A DNA stretch of 64,000 nucleotides from Vespa crabro. Its lineage: Eukaryota > Arthropoda > Insecta > Hymenoptera > Vespidae. The notes under the pieces were generated by a model that was given only the letters and a program-made list of their open reading frames with translations, did no database searches and had not been told where the DNA came from. Position 1 is the first letter of the stretch, and each line of letters begins with the position of its first letter. This document shows positions 1 through 11,059 of this stretch, piece by piece. The position numbers were made by a program, and so were the translations under genes. The stretch lies in the NCBI RefSeq assembly GCF_910589235.1, contig NC_060957.1, positions 8,286,162-8,350,161 of the forward strand, read 5' to 3'.

Positions 1-175
1 AAAAAAATCAATGAAACTAATCCTTTTCTTGATTGAACAGATGGTATGAAATTTTGGAAAAATTGCTTGACGTTGGCCTTTAATCGCTTATCTCTCGTTG
101 AAATTCACTGGCCCGTAGCCAGAACATTCATGTTATCGTGATTACCACGTACGTCTATCTCTCTACCGCTACTAC

Positions 176-220
<45 letters not shown>

Positions 221-1330
221 CCTCCCTTCCTCCATCTCACTTCAATATTGACGCACAACCTTGCAGCGAGTTTGCCGTAATCGTGTGATCGAATTTCTCG
301 ATAATTTACACGCGCATCCAGGTCAATGTTCTCTATCTCGGTGTACCGTCTATTTACAGTTGAGTTCGTCAATGCGCACGGATGGCATCGTGGTCACGAA
401 GCTGCTCTTCGTATACTGATTAGAATCGTATTATTTTTCTTCTTTTTCTTTTTTTTTTTTTGTTCAAGAACAATAGATTAGATTAATTTAACGATAAACT
501 AAAAATTCGTCGGTGCTTTTTTTTACTTAAGTTGAATTTATTTTCATAACGATTAAAAGAAGTTGAAAGAAAGAAATCTCAAAAATTCTTCTGATTTTCT
601 TGAAAAATTATTTCCTTTCTCAAAATTCAATTATAATCGATTATTAATCTATTATTAGAAAGAAAAATTATATATATATAATTACGTTGACAATGACAAA
701 TTTAAAAAAAATTACACAATTCTTGTGAGATAGAGAAAATAATTTCTTGATCTTCTAAAAATTATTTTAATATTTAAACATTGTAATACAGAGTGAACAA
801 AAAGTTCCTAGATGGGTCAAAAGAGATCGTAGATGAAATAAAAAGTCAATTATTCATTTTCGAAACTTTTTAGGCTAATATTTTATTCAAATTGTAAAAG
901 TCTCTTGAAATCGATAATTGATTATTAAAATTTAATTCAGTATTCGGGCTGTATATTCTGTATATCGGACAACTAGAATTTTAGAAAAAAAGAATAAAAA
1001 AAAAACAAAAGAAAAGGAAAATAAGTTATAAATAAAAATATAAACGTAGTCGACTTTTATAAAAAATTATATTATTTTTAACGACGTAGTTAAAGTAAGG
1101 AGAAAAATAAAAACATTCTGAAAGCATTATTAAAACATTAATAAAAATTCAAATACATAGAAGTGAATTATATCGAATTATATCGAACGTTTAGAATCTT
1201 ACGATGGAAAAGTTTATAGATAAAACAAATAAATCGATTTTCAGACAAAATTATATGATTATCGATGAGATGTTGAGTTAAAATGAAATGAAGGATAAAT
1301 AATGTAAGATGTTAGAAAAGGAAATGTTAT
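1..1330. other. AT-rich non-coding spacer
   Basis: Mostly A/T-rich sequence with short homopolymer runs. It holds one (TC)n tract at 181-220. Every reading frame is closed within short distances except where the repeat is translated. I see no gene or RNA signature here. Confidence 0.7.
181..220. repeat. (TC)n microsatellite
   Basis: About twenty TC units with one interrupting T. On the minus strand it is translated as an Arg-Glu run, which explains the short open frame there. Confidence 0.95.
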
Positions 1331-1337
1331 CTTGGAG

Positions 1338-1360
1338 AACCGCATGCGGGATATGCGGTT
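1338..1360. other. 8-bp inverted repeat, possible hairpin
   Basis: AACCGCAT (1338-1345) and ATGCGGTT (1353-1360) are perfect reverse complements around a 7-nt loop. The motif opens a G+C-rich island in otherwise AT-rich DNA. It could be a dimeric protein-binding site or chance. Confidence 0.5.
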
Positions 1361-1404
1361 ACTTCGATTTCGTGTAGGATGAGCGAGGAGTTACGCTGCG
1401 GTAG

Positions 1405-1740
1405 GTCGACGTTTTCTCCGGCCCACCGCATCGCCACCATCACCATCAGCATCACCATCGCTACCACTATCGTCAGCCTTCATCCTTCTACTCTCCATTA
1501 CGTTACGACGATGGAGGTATTACGGGAGTTACTGCGACAGATGTCCGACAGTTTAGACAAACTAATCTCGATCCCTTGGTGGCGTTGGCCCTTTGTCGTC
1601 CTACATCCGCTCCTCTCGTCGTTGCGGACACTTCTCATACTGTAGGATTATCGGTTCTAAAATGGTCGGACGTGTCATATCGCGAGACGAGTAGAATTAA
1701 AAGCTTTACTGAATACGAACCCTTCGTATATAAAAATTGA
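1405..1740 (+). CDS. Coding-like open frame in a GC-rich island (unconfirmed)
   Basis: A 112-codon frame opens just after a TAG at 1402 and runs to TGA at 1738. It has no ATG near its start, so it would have to be an internal or terminal exon. It begins with a histidine-rich stretch (HRHHHHQHHHRYHYRQ) made by a CAY-rich run and then becomes mixed sequence. A second plus frame (ATG at 1379, stop at 1643-1645) is also open for 88 codons, so the lack of stops may simply reflect the higher G+C of 1335-1680. The acceptor-like AG before it has no good pyrimidine tract. No family recognised. Confidence 0.17.
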   Translation, partial: VDVFSGPPHRHHHHQHHHRYHYRQPSSFYSPLRYDDGGITGVTATDVRQFRQTNLDPLVALALCRPTSAPLVVADTSHTVGLSVLKWSDVSYRETSRIKSFTEYEPFVYKN

Positions 1741-2385
1741 ATAAAGTTGCAATTTTTTCGTCCTTTTTTTTTCACATGAAAATTTTCATTATTTAAAATA
1801 ACTTTTAATCTCGTTTAGATTACAATTAACTCATTAATTTTAATACTGATATTTAATACGTAAATCAAAATCATATAATAATTGATATTGTTCTTTTTTT
1901 TCTTTTTCCTTTTTTTTTTCTTTTTTCTTTCCTTTTTATATTTAATGAAAAATTTTATTATTACACGGATGATCTTCATTACATTCAGTTACGTAAATAG
2001 TTATAAGATTTTCGTTTAATCTAGGATGTTAATATTAATAAGAATCGGAAATAATGTGAAAGATATTTTTTTTTTCTTTTCTTCTTTCTCCTTCTAAGAA
2101 TTTTTTTTTTATTCGGTTATAATATAATATTGGTTGAAACGATGTTAGATTTTTAAATAGAGAAAAAGATAAATTGAGATAATACTGAAATAATTGAACG
2201 AATAGTAAAATCCGATTTACCAAAGTTTAAATACACTTCCTTCGTTTCTTTTTCTCTTACTCTTCTCCCTCTCTCTCTCTCTTTCTTTTTCTTTCATTCT
2301 CTTTTTCTTTAGATCTTTCTTATAGATCATTCATTGTTTATAAAAGAGCTTCGTAGTGTTGAAAGCACCTCCTGAGGAAAGTTTT
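1741..2385. other. AT/poly-T spacer
   Basis: T-rich runs with C interruptions around 1890-1940 and 2065-2110, and a short (CT)n near 2270. Nothing gene-like seen. Confidence 0.65.
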
Positions 2386-2620
2386 TCAGATGGTTTCGGC
2401 ACTCGCGACGCGTTCGAGGACTTCGTCTTCGGATTTTTCTCGAAGGTTGGGGAGCATTAAGAAGGATCTAAAGGCCGGCTGCACTCCTTGCAATTCCTTG
2501 CATTCGAGTGAGAGAGGAAAAGAGATAGAGTGTGTGCGGTTGCGATCTCCTTCACGTCCACGATTGTGGGATGGTTCTAAGAAGAGAGAAAGAAGCTCAC
2601 AAAGTACGCGCACACAATCT
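2386..2620. other. GC-richer segment open on both strands
   Basis: Between an acceptor-like TTTTTCAG ending at 2389 and the (TA)n at 2634 the sequence is open on both strands (about 100 codons each way, partly through the repeat). Neither frame resembles a family I know. Both strands being open suggests composition rather than selection. It may be a conserved non-coding island or a decayed exon. Confidence 0.15.
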
Positions 2621-2633
2621 AAAATGTCTTGGA

Positions 2634-2686
2634 GCATATATATATGTATATATATATATATATATACATACACACATACATACATG
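2634..2686. repeat. (TA)n/(CATA)n microsatellite
   Basis: TA repeats interrupted by TG, grading into ACACATACATACATG. Confidence 0.92.
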
Positions 2687-2846
2687 TAATACATAGGTCT
2701 TCCTTTCTTTCTCTTTGCTTCCGCGTCCTTCCTGAGAGGTCCATTCGGTAGGATTACGTTCTTTCGCGGAGAGAATGTCGGTCACTGAAAGTGCGTCGTA
2801 AATCTGGACAACCGCGAAAAAGACTCAACGTAACGTTCCTTCTTAC

Positions 2847-2883
2847 GAATACTTCGTTTAAGTTATCGATGATCTTATAGCTC
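2847..2883 (-). CDS. Candidate 37-nt micro-exon (unconfirmed)
   Basis: Read on the minus strand, a pyrimidine tract (CAATCTTTTTTTCTACC) ends in TTTGAG and is followed by 37 nt and then a GTAAGA donor at 2846-2841. Only one of three frames is open and reads SYKIIDNLNEVF. The other two have internal TAA. The length is not a multiple of three (entry after two codon bases, exit on a codon boundary). A GAG acceptor is weaker than CAG. Pyrimidine tracts are so common here that chance arrangement is a serious alternative. Confidence 0.18.
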
Positions 2884-2889
2884 CTCAAA

Positions 2890-3846
2890 GGTAGAAAAAA
2901 AGATTGAATCAAAGGTAGTAGATCTTTTCCGTGTGTTAGAAATCCTAAGAAATATCTTCAATCGTTCATAAAATTAGTTCATTGCTATTTTATCCTTTCT
3001 CTCTTTCACTTTCGTTAATCATAGATCAATTCACTTAAATAACGAATTATAATATAAATTATTTTATATTATAATTATATAACTCTGTATAATATACAGA
3101 GGATATGATGAAATAAGAATTATACAAGTCACTTGTAATTAGATTAAACAAATGTGAATTATGGGAATATAAAAAACGAGGTTTTTTTATAACACGAAAA
3201 TTATTAAAAGGTTACGACAGCGAGATTATGTGCGTTGATGAAATATTTCTTTTTTTTTCTTTTTTTACCTTTCTTTCCTCTTTCTTTCTTTCCTTTTCTT
3301 TTTTTTTTCTTTTTCCTTAATTTGTTTGAAACACTTGAGTTTATTCTCTTTTTTTGATATAATTGTTGACTTTAGTCGACAACTACGAAATACACGTAGA
3401 TATAGATAGAGCCGTATGAAAAACAATGGAGATATTTAAAGTAGTTGAGTTAGATAGGGCACATTTGTATACCCATGTTAAGTATATACGAGTCCAGTTT
3501 TTGTTGTATTGTACGAACATAATTGAACATTTTTGCTTCATGTGGTATAGTTAAACAGTTTTTATTATAGCAAACGTAGAAGATGTATATCCTTGCGCAA
3601 ATTCAGTAATTAGTATCTTCGAAATATCGTGTTCAAGGATAAGTTCGTTCATCAAAAAAACAAAAAAAAAAAAAAAAAGGAAAAAAGAAAAAAGAAAGGG
3701 AGAGAAAACAACGAAGTATAAAAGAAAACGTAATCATTTTTTTATCAATTTTTCAATAAATTTCTCATCGAATGAATTTAATTTGATGATAGTTTCTTTT
3801 TTATTTCGTCTCTAAATTCGATTTTATATTCTATTACCCAAAATAA
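2890..3846. other. AT-rich spacer with adjacent hairpins
   Basis: Contains a 13-bp stem with a 6-nt loop (3045-3057 with 3064-3076) directly followed by an 8-bp stem with a 3-nt loop (CTCTGTAT 3083-3090, ATACAGAG 3094-3101). The rest is poly-T/poly-A-rich with no gene signal. Confidence 0.6.
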
Positions 3847-4371
3847 TTGGAGAACAAACAAACTAATATTAGGTTTACGTTAATAGAAGGAGAAACGTCA
3901 CAATCATTCATCCATTTTCGAGAATACAGAAGGAGAGGAAGAAGGTCGTTTTCCCTTCTCTCACATTCTCGAGACACGCTTTACGAGCCCCTAGAGAAAA
4001 CCTTAACGTCTGTCACGGTTCGTAACTTATTCCAAGGCCTTCGCAGCACTTCTTGCACAGCTAAGCGTTAACTCGCTAATTGTGCCCCTTCGAGTCGTAC
4101 ACCTCCCTCCCCCCTTTCTTTTCCCCTTTCTCTACAACTGTTACAGCCACTTCTTCTCTTCCTCATCGATCCTTACTCAGAGCTTTCCGAGGACGTGACG
4201 TCTCGCTTCAACGTTAAATCTACGAAGACACTAATTGTTCATCCTCTTGACGTTGTCTGCATCGACTATTATATCGACCAAATTTTATTCTCTTTTTTTC
4301 CACGTGTATTTCTCTTCATTTTTTCTTTATTTTTCTTTTTTTTTTGTTCTTCTTTTTTTCTTTTTTTATAA
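3847..4371 (+). other. Coding-like frame interrupted by one stop
   Basis: One plus frame is open from ATG 3847 to TAA at 4369 except for a single TAA at 4069-4071. The middle and end are G+C-richer than the surroundings. A good acceptor-like string (pyrimidine tract then TTACTCAG) ends at 4180. Downstream of it the same frame reads SEDVTSRFNVKSTKTLIVHP and continues without a stop to the poly-T at 4330-4370. No matching donor follows, and I recognise no family. It could be a diverged exon, a degraded gene fragment or chance. Confidence 0.17.
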
Positions 4372-4696
4372 TTACTATTACTCTTTATAATTTCTTTTCC
4401 TCTTTTTTTTTTCTTCTCTCAATTTTTTTTTTTAAATTCTTTTCTTAAACAAAAAAGTTCGTCTTTAACACAATTATTTTAATTTATATTTACGTTCGTG
4501 GAAAAATTTTTTAAACGTTCATCGATCTCCTTCCTTTTATATTTTCTCATTGGTTTATCATCCGTAATTATTTCCCGATTTTCTGAGAACATCGATTATC
4601 TTTAGATCCTTAATCATGTTTATCTGAAATCACTGTTACTTCAACGATGAAATTTCCATCGCAGAAAAGGACGAATGCAGAGGTTAATTCTTTTTC

Positions 4697-4699
<3 letters not shown>

Positions 4700-4749
<50 letters not shown>

Positions 4750-4750
4750 T
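4700..4750. repeat. (TC)n microsatellite
   Basis: Nearly pure TC repeat with one TTTC interruption, responsible for Ser-Leu frames on one strand and Glu-Arg frames on the other. Confidence 0.95.
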
Positions 4751-5283
4751 TTCTTCATTCCATTAAAGTTTCTTATCCTTTTTTTTTTGAACTTTTTAAA
4801 AGCCTCGTACTTTTTAAATTCGCAAAAAGATCTCAGAGAGAAAGGGAGAAAGAAATAAAGAGTAGTCAACATCTTCATGCTAAATTACACGCTGGTTCAG
4901 AAGAGACTCCATCGTGATAGAGTGGCTTGATTCTTCGTTGAGATTGCAATCGGTACTTTTGGGTGAAATGAAAGCCTTCCTTCTTCTCTCTTCCTTCTTC
5001 CTTCTTCTTTCTTCTGTCTATCTTTTTCCATTCCTTTTGAACGATTTCCTCTCTTCCTTCTTTTTAATTTTCTGACTGATTATCATGATTCGATTAGATG
5101 TCTCATGCGAATAATAACATTGATTTTACTTTAATGAAAAATATGTTTCAATAAATCAATAGTTTGTGCTGAGGAATAACGTAGGAAAAAAAAAAGAAAA
5201 GAGAAAAAAAATTAAAGTTAATATACATTGCATTAATATTTAATTAAATGAATTTTCCTGTTTTTCTTTTGTTTTGTTTCGTT

Positions 5284-5300
5284 CCCCCCCCCCCCCCCCC
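5284..5300. repeat. C17 homopolymer
   Basis: Seventeen consecutive C, unusual in such AT-rich DNA. The G-rich complement could form an intermolecular quadruplex. It is followed by TTAG, which makes an artificial-looking splice acceptor. Confidence 0.95.
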
Positions 5301-5453
5301 TTAGAAATAAATTTCACGGTTTACTTATTCTCTTTATCAACGTTGTAAATATAATAATCATCATTTGAAACTAAAAACGGTGGTGAGTTTAATGAAATTA
5401 TCATTTTACGATCGTCTACCTTTCGACAGAGAAAGAAGAAAAAGGTTTGAGTA

Positions 5454-5456
<3 letters not shown>

Positions 5457-5492
<36 letters not shown>

Positions 5493-5501
5493 AGAGAGAG
5501 A
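5457..5501. repeat. (GA)n microsatellite
   Basis: GA repeat with a single phase shift. Confidence 0.95.
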
Positions 5502-5560
5502 AGGATAGAGAACAAGAGAAAAGAGATGCCAGGGGGAGAGGAAGGTTCTCAAGACCGTTA

Positions 5561-7056
5561 TGGGTTTACAAGTCGTAAAGCTCTTTATTATATCGGGGAA
5601 GTCTTATGAGTGGTTCCTTTGATTATAGCAAATACCGCCGGTAAAAAAGTCGGAAAACGACAGTCCCGTTCGTCGAGGCGTTCTATGTGTTCTACAAATA
5701 CGTATCTATGTGGTATGTATGAAGAAAAGTATGGTTGTCGAACAGGAACAACGTCGATGGCCCTCGTAAAACATTTTTATAGAGTCGTATGAGACTGAAC
5801 ATCGTGAAATCTTTCTCGTTATTCTAGATACGTGTAATCTTCATGGTTCACGAGAAAAATACAAAAGGGAAGATATTAAACTACGATTTTCGGACTTATT
5901 CTTAGAAAGAAAATCTTTTTCCTTTTTCTTTTCTTTTTTTTTTTCTTTCTTTCTTTTTTGTTTTTTTTCTTTTTCTCTCCTCGCTATCATTTCCATTTCA
6001 TTATATTTCATTTTACAGTCGTTTATTTTGCTCGTACGTTTGTTTGTATTTAAGTATTACGTTTAATCGTATCATTTTTATCCAGTTAACGTTATATCGT
6101 TTCATAATCCTACTTTCGCATTTGAATTGATTCATAGAATTGAATTTTATTGTTCGAGAATTTCTTTCTTTTTTTTTTTTTTCTTTTTTTTAACGTAGGT
6201 CGATGACCCATTTTCTTCAATGAAGTTTTAAAGCTGTAACATGAAAAAAAGAAGTCTTAGGATGATCGTTCCAGTACTTGTTCTTGTAAAGGGGAAATAA
6301 TCCGAAGTAGAAGAAAGATGAAAGAGATTTATTTTATCAAATACCTTTCTCTCTCTCTCTCTCTCTCTCTCCCTCTCTCTTTCTTTCTTTCTATTTCCTC
6401 ATTGTAAGAAACGTTCTGCAGTTTTTCTTCAAAGACAACAAACCGGACGGTAGATTAATCGTTTCGATCATTAAAATAAAATAGAAAAGTACCTTTTGAG
6501 AATACATAATGCATCGTAAGAACAGATTGTTTTAATGACTTTTAAGAACGATATATAATATACTTTGATAATTGCTCCTAAATTAATTGTCAATCAATAT
6601 TCTAATTTCATAACAGTATTAAAAATTTAATTGATACAATTATTATCAAAGTTCGTTTCCGTGCGTTAAATTTAAAAATCGTTATATTTAATACGTTTCT
6701 CGGGGCACTCCGTATAATAGTCACTTTTAAAGTTAAACGACTATATAACGATGGTTTTACTTCTAAACAATGAGGAAGAAATGGTTGGAGAAACGCTTTT
6801 CGATCGAATTTTCGAAGTCGTATCGTTCGAACGACCCTCGTCCTTTTTCATCCCTCTTATTTTTTCTCTACCCTCAAAATCTCTTTTCCAAACTTTTATA
6901 AAATACTTGAATGTTTTGCTCTTTTAGAATAAAGAATACGTGGTCGAAGATTTATATAAAATCGAGTCTGATTTTATAGGCTGTGTCAAGTTTTCCCTTC
7001 ACTTTTTTCTGACCATAGTATAAGTTATGTTCGTTGTCGTTGTAAAAGGAATAAAA
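5561..7056. other. Mixed spacer
   Basis: 5561-5830 is a moderately G+C-richer stretch with a 60-codon ATG frame (5610-5792) that I do not recognise and treat as chance. 5880-6210 is poly-T-rich. A (CT)n lies near 6352-6390. No RNA or protein signature seen. Confidence 0.55.
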
Positions 7057-7091
7057 GAGATAGATAGATAGATAGAAAGATAGATAGAGAA

Positions 7092-7124
<33 letters not shown>

Positions 7125-7136
7125 AAAAGAGAGAAA
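7057..7136. repeat. (GATA)n/(GA)n compound microsatellite
   Basis: GATA units grade into GA units with AA interruptions. Confidence 0.93.
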
Positions 7137-7284
7137 GGTAGAGAGAGATTGAAGATTGGAAAGGGTTAAAGGGTAAAGAGAGATGTTGATGATGCGAAAA
7201 AGAAACTAACGCATGTATGTACTAAAGTGGTACGTGATAACGTTACGCATACATACATGTACACACACACACGCATGCACATAC

Positions 7285-7287
<3 letters not shown>

Positions 7288-7326
<39 letters not shown>
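7288..7326. repeat. (CT)n microsatellite
   Basis: Pure CT repeat following a (CA)n patch at 7260-7275. Confidence 0.95.
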
Positions 7327-7330
<4 letters not shown>

Positions 7331-7417
7331 CGTAACAGTACATTGAAAATCACTTCGTGATAAACGAGAATACCTTTCGAACGAACGAACGCGTGTATGG
7401 AATCGTCAACGAGGTTT

Positions 7418-7450
7418 CGTTTCTATCGGTCGTTTTCACAGGTATGTGTT
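7418..7450 (+). promoter_or_regulatory. Ratchet-like splice site (acceptor abutting donor)
   Basis: A pyrimidine-rich stretch ends in TTTTCACAG at 7441 and is followed at once by GTATGTGT. An acceptor joined directly to a donor is the arrangement of recursive-splicing (ratchet) points known from long insect introns. No flanking exon identifies a host intron here, so this is only a motif match. Confidence 0.25.
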
Positions 7451-7456
7451 CAGTTT

Positions 7457-7515
7457 AGAGAGAAAGAAAGAGATAGAGATAGAGATAGAGAGAGAGAGAA
7501 AGAGAGAGAGAGAGA
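7457..7515. repeat. (GA)n/(GATA)n microsatellite
   Basis: Interrupted GA repeat immediately downstream of the ratchet-like site. Confidence 0.93.
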
Positions 7516-8359
7516 TTAAGAGAGGGAAAAAAGGCTTTTTATTAACGCAGTTACAATTTATTTCTTTTTATTCCTTTCTTTTTTCTTTTTTTTTTTCTCG
7601 TTCGAATCGGATTATCCAAATTTATTGGCCTGTCACCATTAGTTTCTACGAGAATCTTTGCTCGATTAAAAAATTGAAAGAATATGAATTTTAATTTCCT
7701 AAATTTTATCATGTTTGAAACGTTTAAAAAAATTTTTTTTTATTCTTTCCTCAGAAAAAAAAAGAGATTTGAGACAAATTTGAAAAAAAAATCTTTCGAT
7801 TTAAGAAATTTCAAAAAATATTTAAAAATAAGAAAGATCTTTCAACTTTTCAAATGTATCTTAAATATATTTTTAGGAAAGAGAAAACGAAAAAGAAAAA
7901 AAAGGTCATTAATTTATTTTTATTTTCGTTAATTTTAGAATATTGAAATTGTAATAATAAATTGAAATAAAATCGATTTGGGTTCGTTAATCTTAAAGAT
8001 ATTTATGGATTCCATGTATTCCATGCATTCCAGGTATCCTTAATTTTAGATTCCCATATAGTAATTCAAATCCCAGTACGCGTTCACGTTTTCTCCATTT
8101 CATCGAAGGGAAAGGAGTTTAATGCCGTCGGGGTTTAAAACGAAGTAAAAAGTCGTAAGCGTTAGCCGATGTAAATTACGTCCCACGCGAGTAATTAAAC
8201 GTTCGGCTCTATCGCATTTTCTTATTAAAGGAAGTTTTAACGAATCGCTTCGGTGGTCATTACTGGATAAGCTGGTCATTTCTCGAACTTGAATATATCG
8301 ACTGTTGTAGGTGTACATATTTTCTGTTTTTGTTTTTATTCTTTTTTATCTCCTTATAA

Positions 8360-8361
<2 letters not shown>
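7516..8361. other. AT-rich spacer
   Basis: Very AT-rich to about 7980, including an 82-codon Phe/Lys-rich frame that reflects T- and A-rich sequence. From 8100 to 8290 composition is more balanced and a minus frame is open for about 70 codons without recognisable content. Confidence 0.55.
8010..8036. repeat. 9-bp tandem repeat, three copies
   Basis: TTCCATGTA, TTCCATGCA and TTCCAGGTA follow one another without gaps. Confidence 0.85.
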
Positions 8362-8423
<62 letters not shown>

Positions 8424-8432
8424 TTCTTTCTT
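8362..8432. repeat. (CT)n microsatellite
   Basis: Long nearly pure CT repeat ending in CTTT units. Confidence 0.95.
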
Positions 8433-8586
8433 GACGTTACATGTCTTCTGATTAGAAGTCACGGAGTTATTAAAATTGTAAGGAAGAATTTCACTTGCAG
8501 TTGCCTAATTAATTACTTCCCTTGTCGAAAGAAATAGAGAGAAAGAGAGAAAGAAAGATACAACATATTATGCATTTTCTGTCTGT

Positions 8587-8745
8587 TTCTATGGGAAAAT
8601 GACATGTAACGCGCGACACATTGGCAAAGACCTATTGGCTAACCACGTAACACCCACAATTTCATGGCCGCCACAAAGATCCAACGAAGGGAGTATTTCA
8701 TCGTTGACATAACTCTGCGGGAGACACTGATTTAATCATGTGTAC
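8587..8745. other. Low-repeat island, candidate regulatory element
   Basis: Bounded by (GA)n tracts, this stretch is free of simple sequence. It carries an inverted CCAAT-type word (CTATTGGCT), AACCACGTAACA and ATGGCCGCCA. The mixture resembles conserved non-coding DNA, but conservation cannot be judged from one sequence. Confidence 0.25.
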
Positions 8746-8762
8746 GTATATGAAAGCGAGAG

Positions 8763-8767
<5 letters not shown>

Positions 8768-8812
<45 letters not shown>
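8768..8812. repeat. (GA)n microsatellite
   Basis: Pure GA repeat. Confidence 0.96.
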
Positions 8813-8815
<3 letters not shown>

Positions 8816-8950
8816 AATAAATAGAGAAAGATAGATAGAAATGGAATGAAAACGACGAAGAAAGTTTTGTGCATATCGCAAAAAAGTAATTGTTTTATTA
8901 ATTAAATTCTAACTTCGTGATAAAATTCAAATGTTGTTTATTGCTTGCAG

Positions 8951-8983
8951 GAGAAATAGCCGAAAAAGAATTATGAAAAACGA
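8951..8983 (+). CDS. Candidate 33-nt micro-exon (unconfirmed)
   Basis: Upstream lies TTCTAAC (8907-8913), a good branch-site match about 38 nt from the acceptor. It is followed by TTGTTTATTGCTTGCAG ending at 8950. The 33-nt exon ends CGA and is followed by GTAAGTTT. Only one frame is open, encoding RNSRKRIMKN with split codons at both ends (phase 2-2). The other two frames contain TAG or TGA. A length divisible by three with symmetric phase is what an alternatively included neuronal-type micro-exon would have. No flanking exon of the same gene is visible. Confidence 0.35.
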
Positions 8984-9034
8984 GTAAGTTTGACGTATTT
9001 GAGTGAATCTTCAATTCGTGCTCGATTTCTTTTC

Positions 9035-9037
9035 CTT

Positions 9038-9090
<53 letters not shown>

Positions 9091-9094
9091 TTCT
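9035..9094. repeat. (CT)n microsatellite
   Basis: CT repeat with TTT interruptions. Confidence 0.95.
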
Positions 9095-9960
9095 TTGTTT
9101 TTTTCAACGAATATCGAACACTCTTGCCTGACGTTTAATTACTCAATGGCTGTGATAAGAATCGATCTATCGCGAGATGCTCGCAATCATAGCTCTCGTT
9201 TTCAGGTTAATGGATTTCTCGCATCCAAGCACGAAGTATTGCTCGATTAGATCGCGATAAGATTCGTTATCGTTTTGTTATATTGAGAAATTCTTTTTTC
9301 TGTTCAAAGAATTGATCTTTTTTAAGAAATATTTTTTCGTCGGGTTAATTTTACAAACCAATCTATTATATTTAAGCCGATACATTTGTTTCTTTCAAAT
9401 GGCATAATTTCTTTTCTAATAAATTTTGTTTTCCTTCTATCTTTTTCCACCTTAAATTACTATGAAACAATCGAAAGTTTTGTCATTTAAATATTATAAT
9501 TCGAGAGAATTAATATAATAATGAATAAGTAACGTTCATTGTCTATTCTCTCGAATAATTCAACAGGATGAAGATATCCCTTAATCTTCTTTTCTTTTAT
9601 TTTCATTAATAGGCGTGAAGATTTGATCCGCAGGATTATTCAGTAACTTCGAGGAATATGATAGGCCACACGGAAGTCGCAGATAACGCGTCGTCGGTTC
9701 TCAGGAGAGGACTTTCTTGGCCGAACATCAAGAAAGTTTTCAACCAAGTATATAATGTCTTTACGCGCTCGAAATACCACGGATTTCTGGACGTTCCACG
9801 AGAAACTTCTGTCGTTCATCGATTAAGTGAAAAGGATTAAGTGAAAATGATAATAAAAAATATATATATATATATACATACATATTTCTGTGTGTGTGTA
9901 TGTGATTATATAATAACAACAAATAGATATATAGATAGATAAATCGATTAAATTTCATAA
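9095..9960. other. Spacer with one short ATG frame
   Basis: Mostly AT-rich. A 60-codon plus frame (9658-9840) is preceded by TGATCCGCAG, a weak acceptor. It contains the mixed-looking stretch SVLRRGLSWPNIKKVFNQVY but matches no family I know. A short (TA)n with (TG)n follows at 9859-9902. Confidence 0.45.
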
Positions 9961-9964
9961 CTAT

Positions 9965-10260
9965 GGCCGGATAAAAATAATTGGGCTAATAACGTTAAAC
10001 GAGATGTTAGTTAAAACATAAGTTAATTATAACTAAATTAAATATAGATGTTAATAACCAGACTTTAATTATGTCCCGTCGGTACTTCAAAGGAAAGATA
10101 CCTTTAGTATTTATGAAATTGCATCAGATTGAATATAAAGTCAAGTTGGCTATTTCGTAACGTGTATTTCACATAACGTGTATTAATGAAGAACAATTAA
10201 ATCAAAAGCTTTTAATTAACCATGGAGGTTCCGATAGGTTCTTCGTAAATAAATGGATAT
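9965..10260. other. Low-repeat AT-rich island with homeodomain-like words
   Basis: Contains many TAAT/ATTA cores (GTTAATTATAAC, TTTAATTATG), a direct repeat of TAACGTGTATT (10158-10168 and 10174-10184, 16-bp spacing) and the palindrome AAAAGCTTTT. This could be an enhancer-like element. AT-rich background makes TAAT cores weak evidence. Confidence 0.22.
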
Positions 10261-10518
10261 AACCGATAACGGATCTAAAAAAAATTTAAGAAAAAATTCG
10301 ATATATGTCATTCGATTATTATTTCGTTCATTTGCAATCTCGGTGTATGAATTTATATGATCTATATATTTTGCAAATGATCGTTATATTCAAGAAAATT
10401 CACAGAGATTTCGTTGAAGAAAAATTATTTTATCTCCGTCGACGAAGTAATCCGGTTGTTCAAATCCGACGGAAACTAAGCTCGATTTGGTGAAGATAGA
10501 AAGAGAAAGAAAGTAGGA

Positions 10519-10519
10519 A

Positions 10520-10579
<60 letters not shown>

Positions 10580-10580
10580 G
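10519..10580. repeat. (GA)n microsatellite
   Basis: GA repeat with one AA interruption and a GGG tail. Confidence 0.95.
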
Positions 10581-11059
10581 GCATTTCTCCCTCGGTGTAG
10601 CAGGCAAATCGTCCGTGAGATTGAAGAAAATAAAAGTCCCTTGGCGTTAGTATTACTATCGTTCTGTGGTGACCGGACCGACGTTGTACGCTAGTCAATT
10701 TTTCTTTTTCCATCCTCACCGATTTGCAAGAAGGGTACCAAAAGGAAAAAAATGGCAAAAATCAAGATATGTATGTTTCATTTTTTTTTCTCTTTTCTTT
10801 TTCTCCATCACGAAAAATGAAAATAGATATATTTGAACAAATATTTATGACAGAGATATTATTTTTTATAATTTTTTTTCTTTTTTTTTTTTTTTTAGAT
10901 TTTTCATCGTTAAGAAAAAAAATTAAAGATCTCTAATCAATTTTTATTTTCTATAACAAATCTATGATATTATTAGATATAACGTAGAAATAGACACGTT
11001 AACGTTCGTATACGTTATTACGGAAATAATATATACGGAATATAGAAATTCGATCGTAG
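10581..11059. other. Spacer
   Basis: 10590-10740 is mixed composition with a minus frame open through it. The rest is poly-T and AT-rich. No recognisable feature. Confidence 0.55.

Larger units (their letters stand above)
4372..5560. other. Pyrimidine-rich spacer
   Basis: Poly-T with C interruptions, a long (TC)n, a C17 run and a (GA)n tract (listed separately). Open frames here are repeat translations. Confidence 0.7.

Noticed and set aside
784..900. Possible mariner-type terminal repeat (AAAAAGTTCC and its inverse)
   Set aside because: The inverted match is only about 8 bp in AT-rich DNA and no transposase-like frame lies between.
5305..5380. Exon-like interval between CCCCCTTAG and GTGAGTTT
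   Set aside because: The acceptor tract is a C17 homopolymer and all three frames contain stops, so it is at most non-coding.
7057..7136. Spaced repeats as a CRISPR-like array
   Set aside because: The units are contiguous GATA/GA microsatellites in a eukaryotic sequence, without unique spacers.
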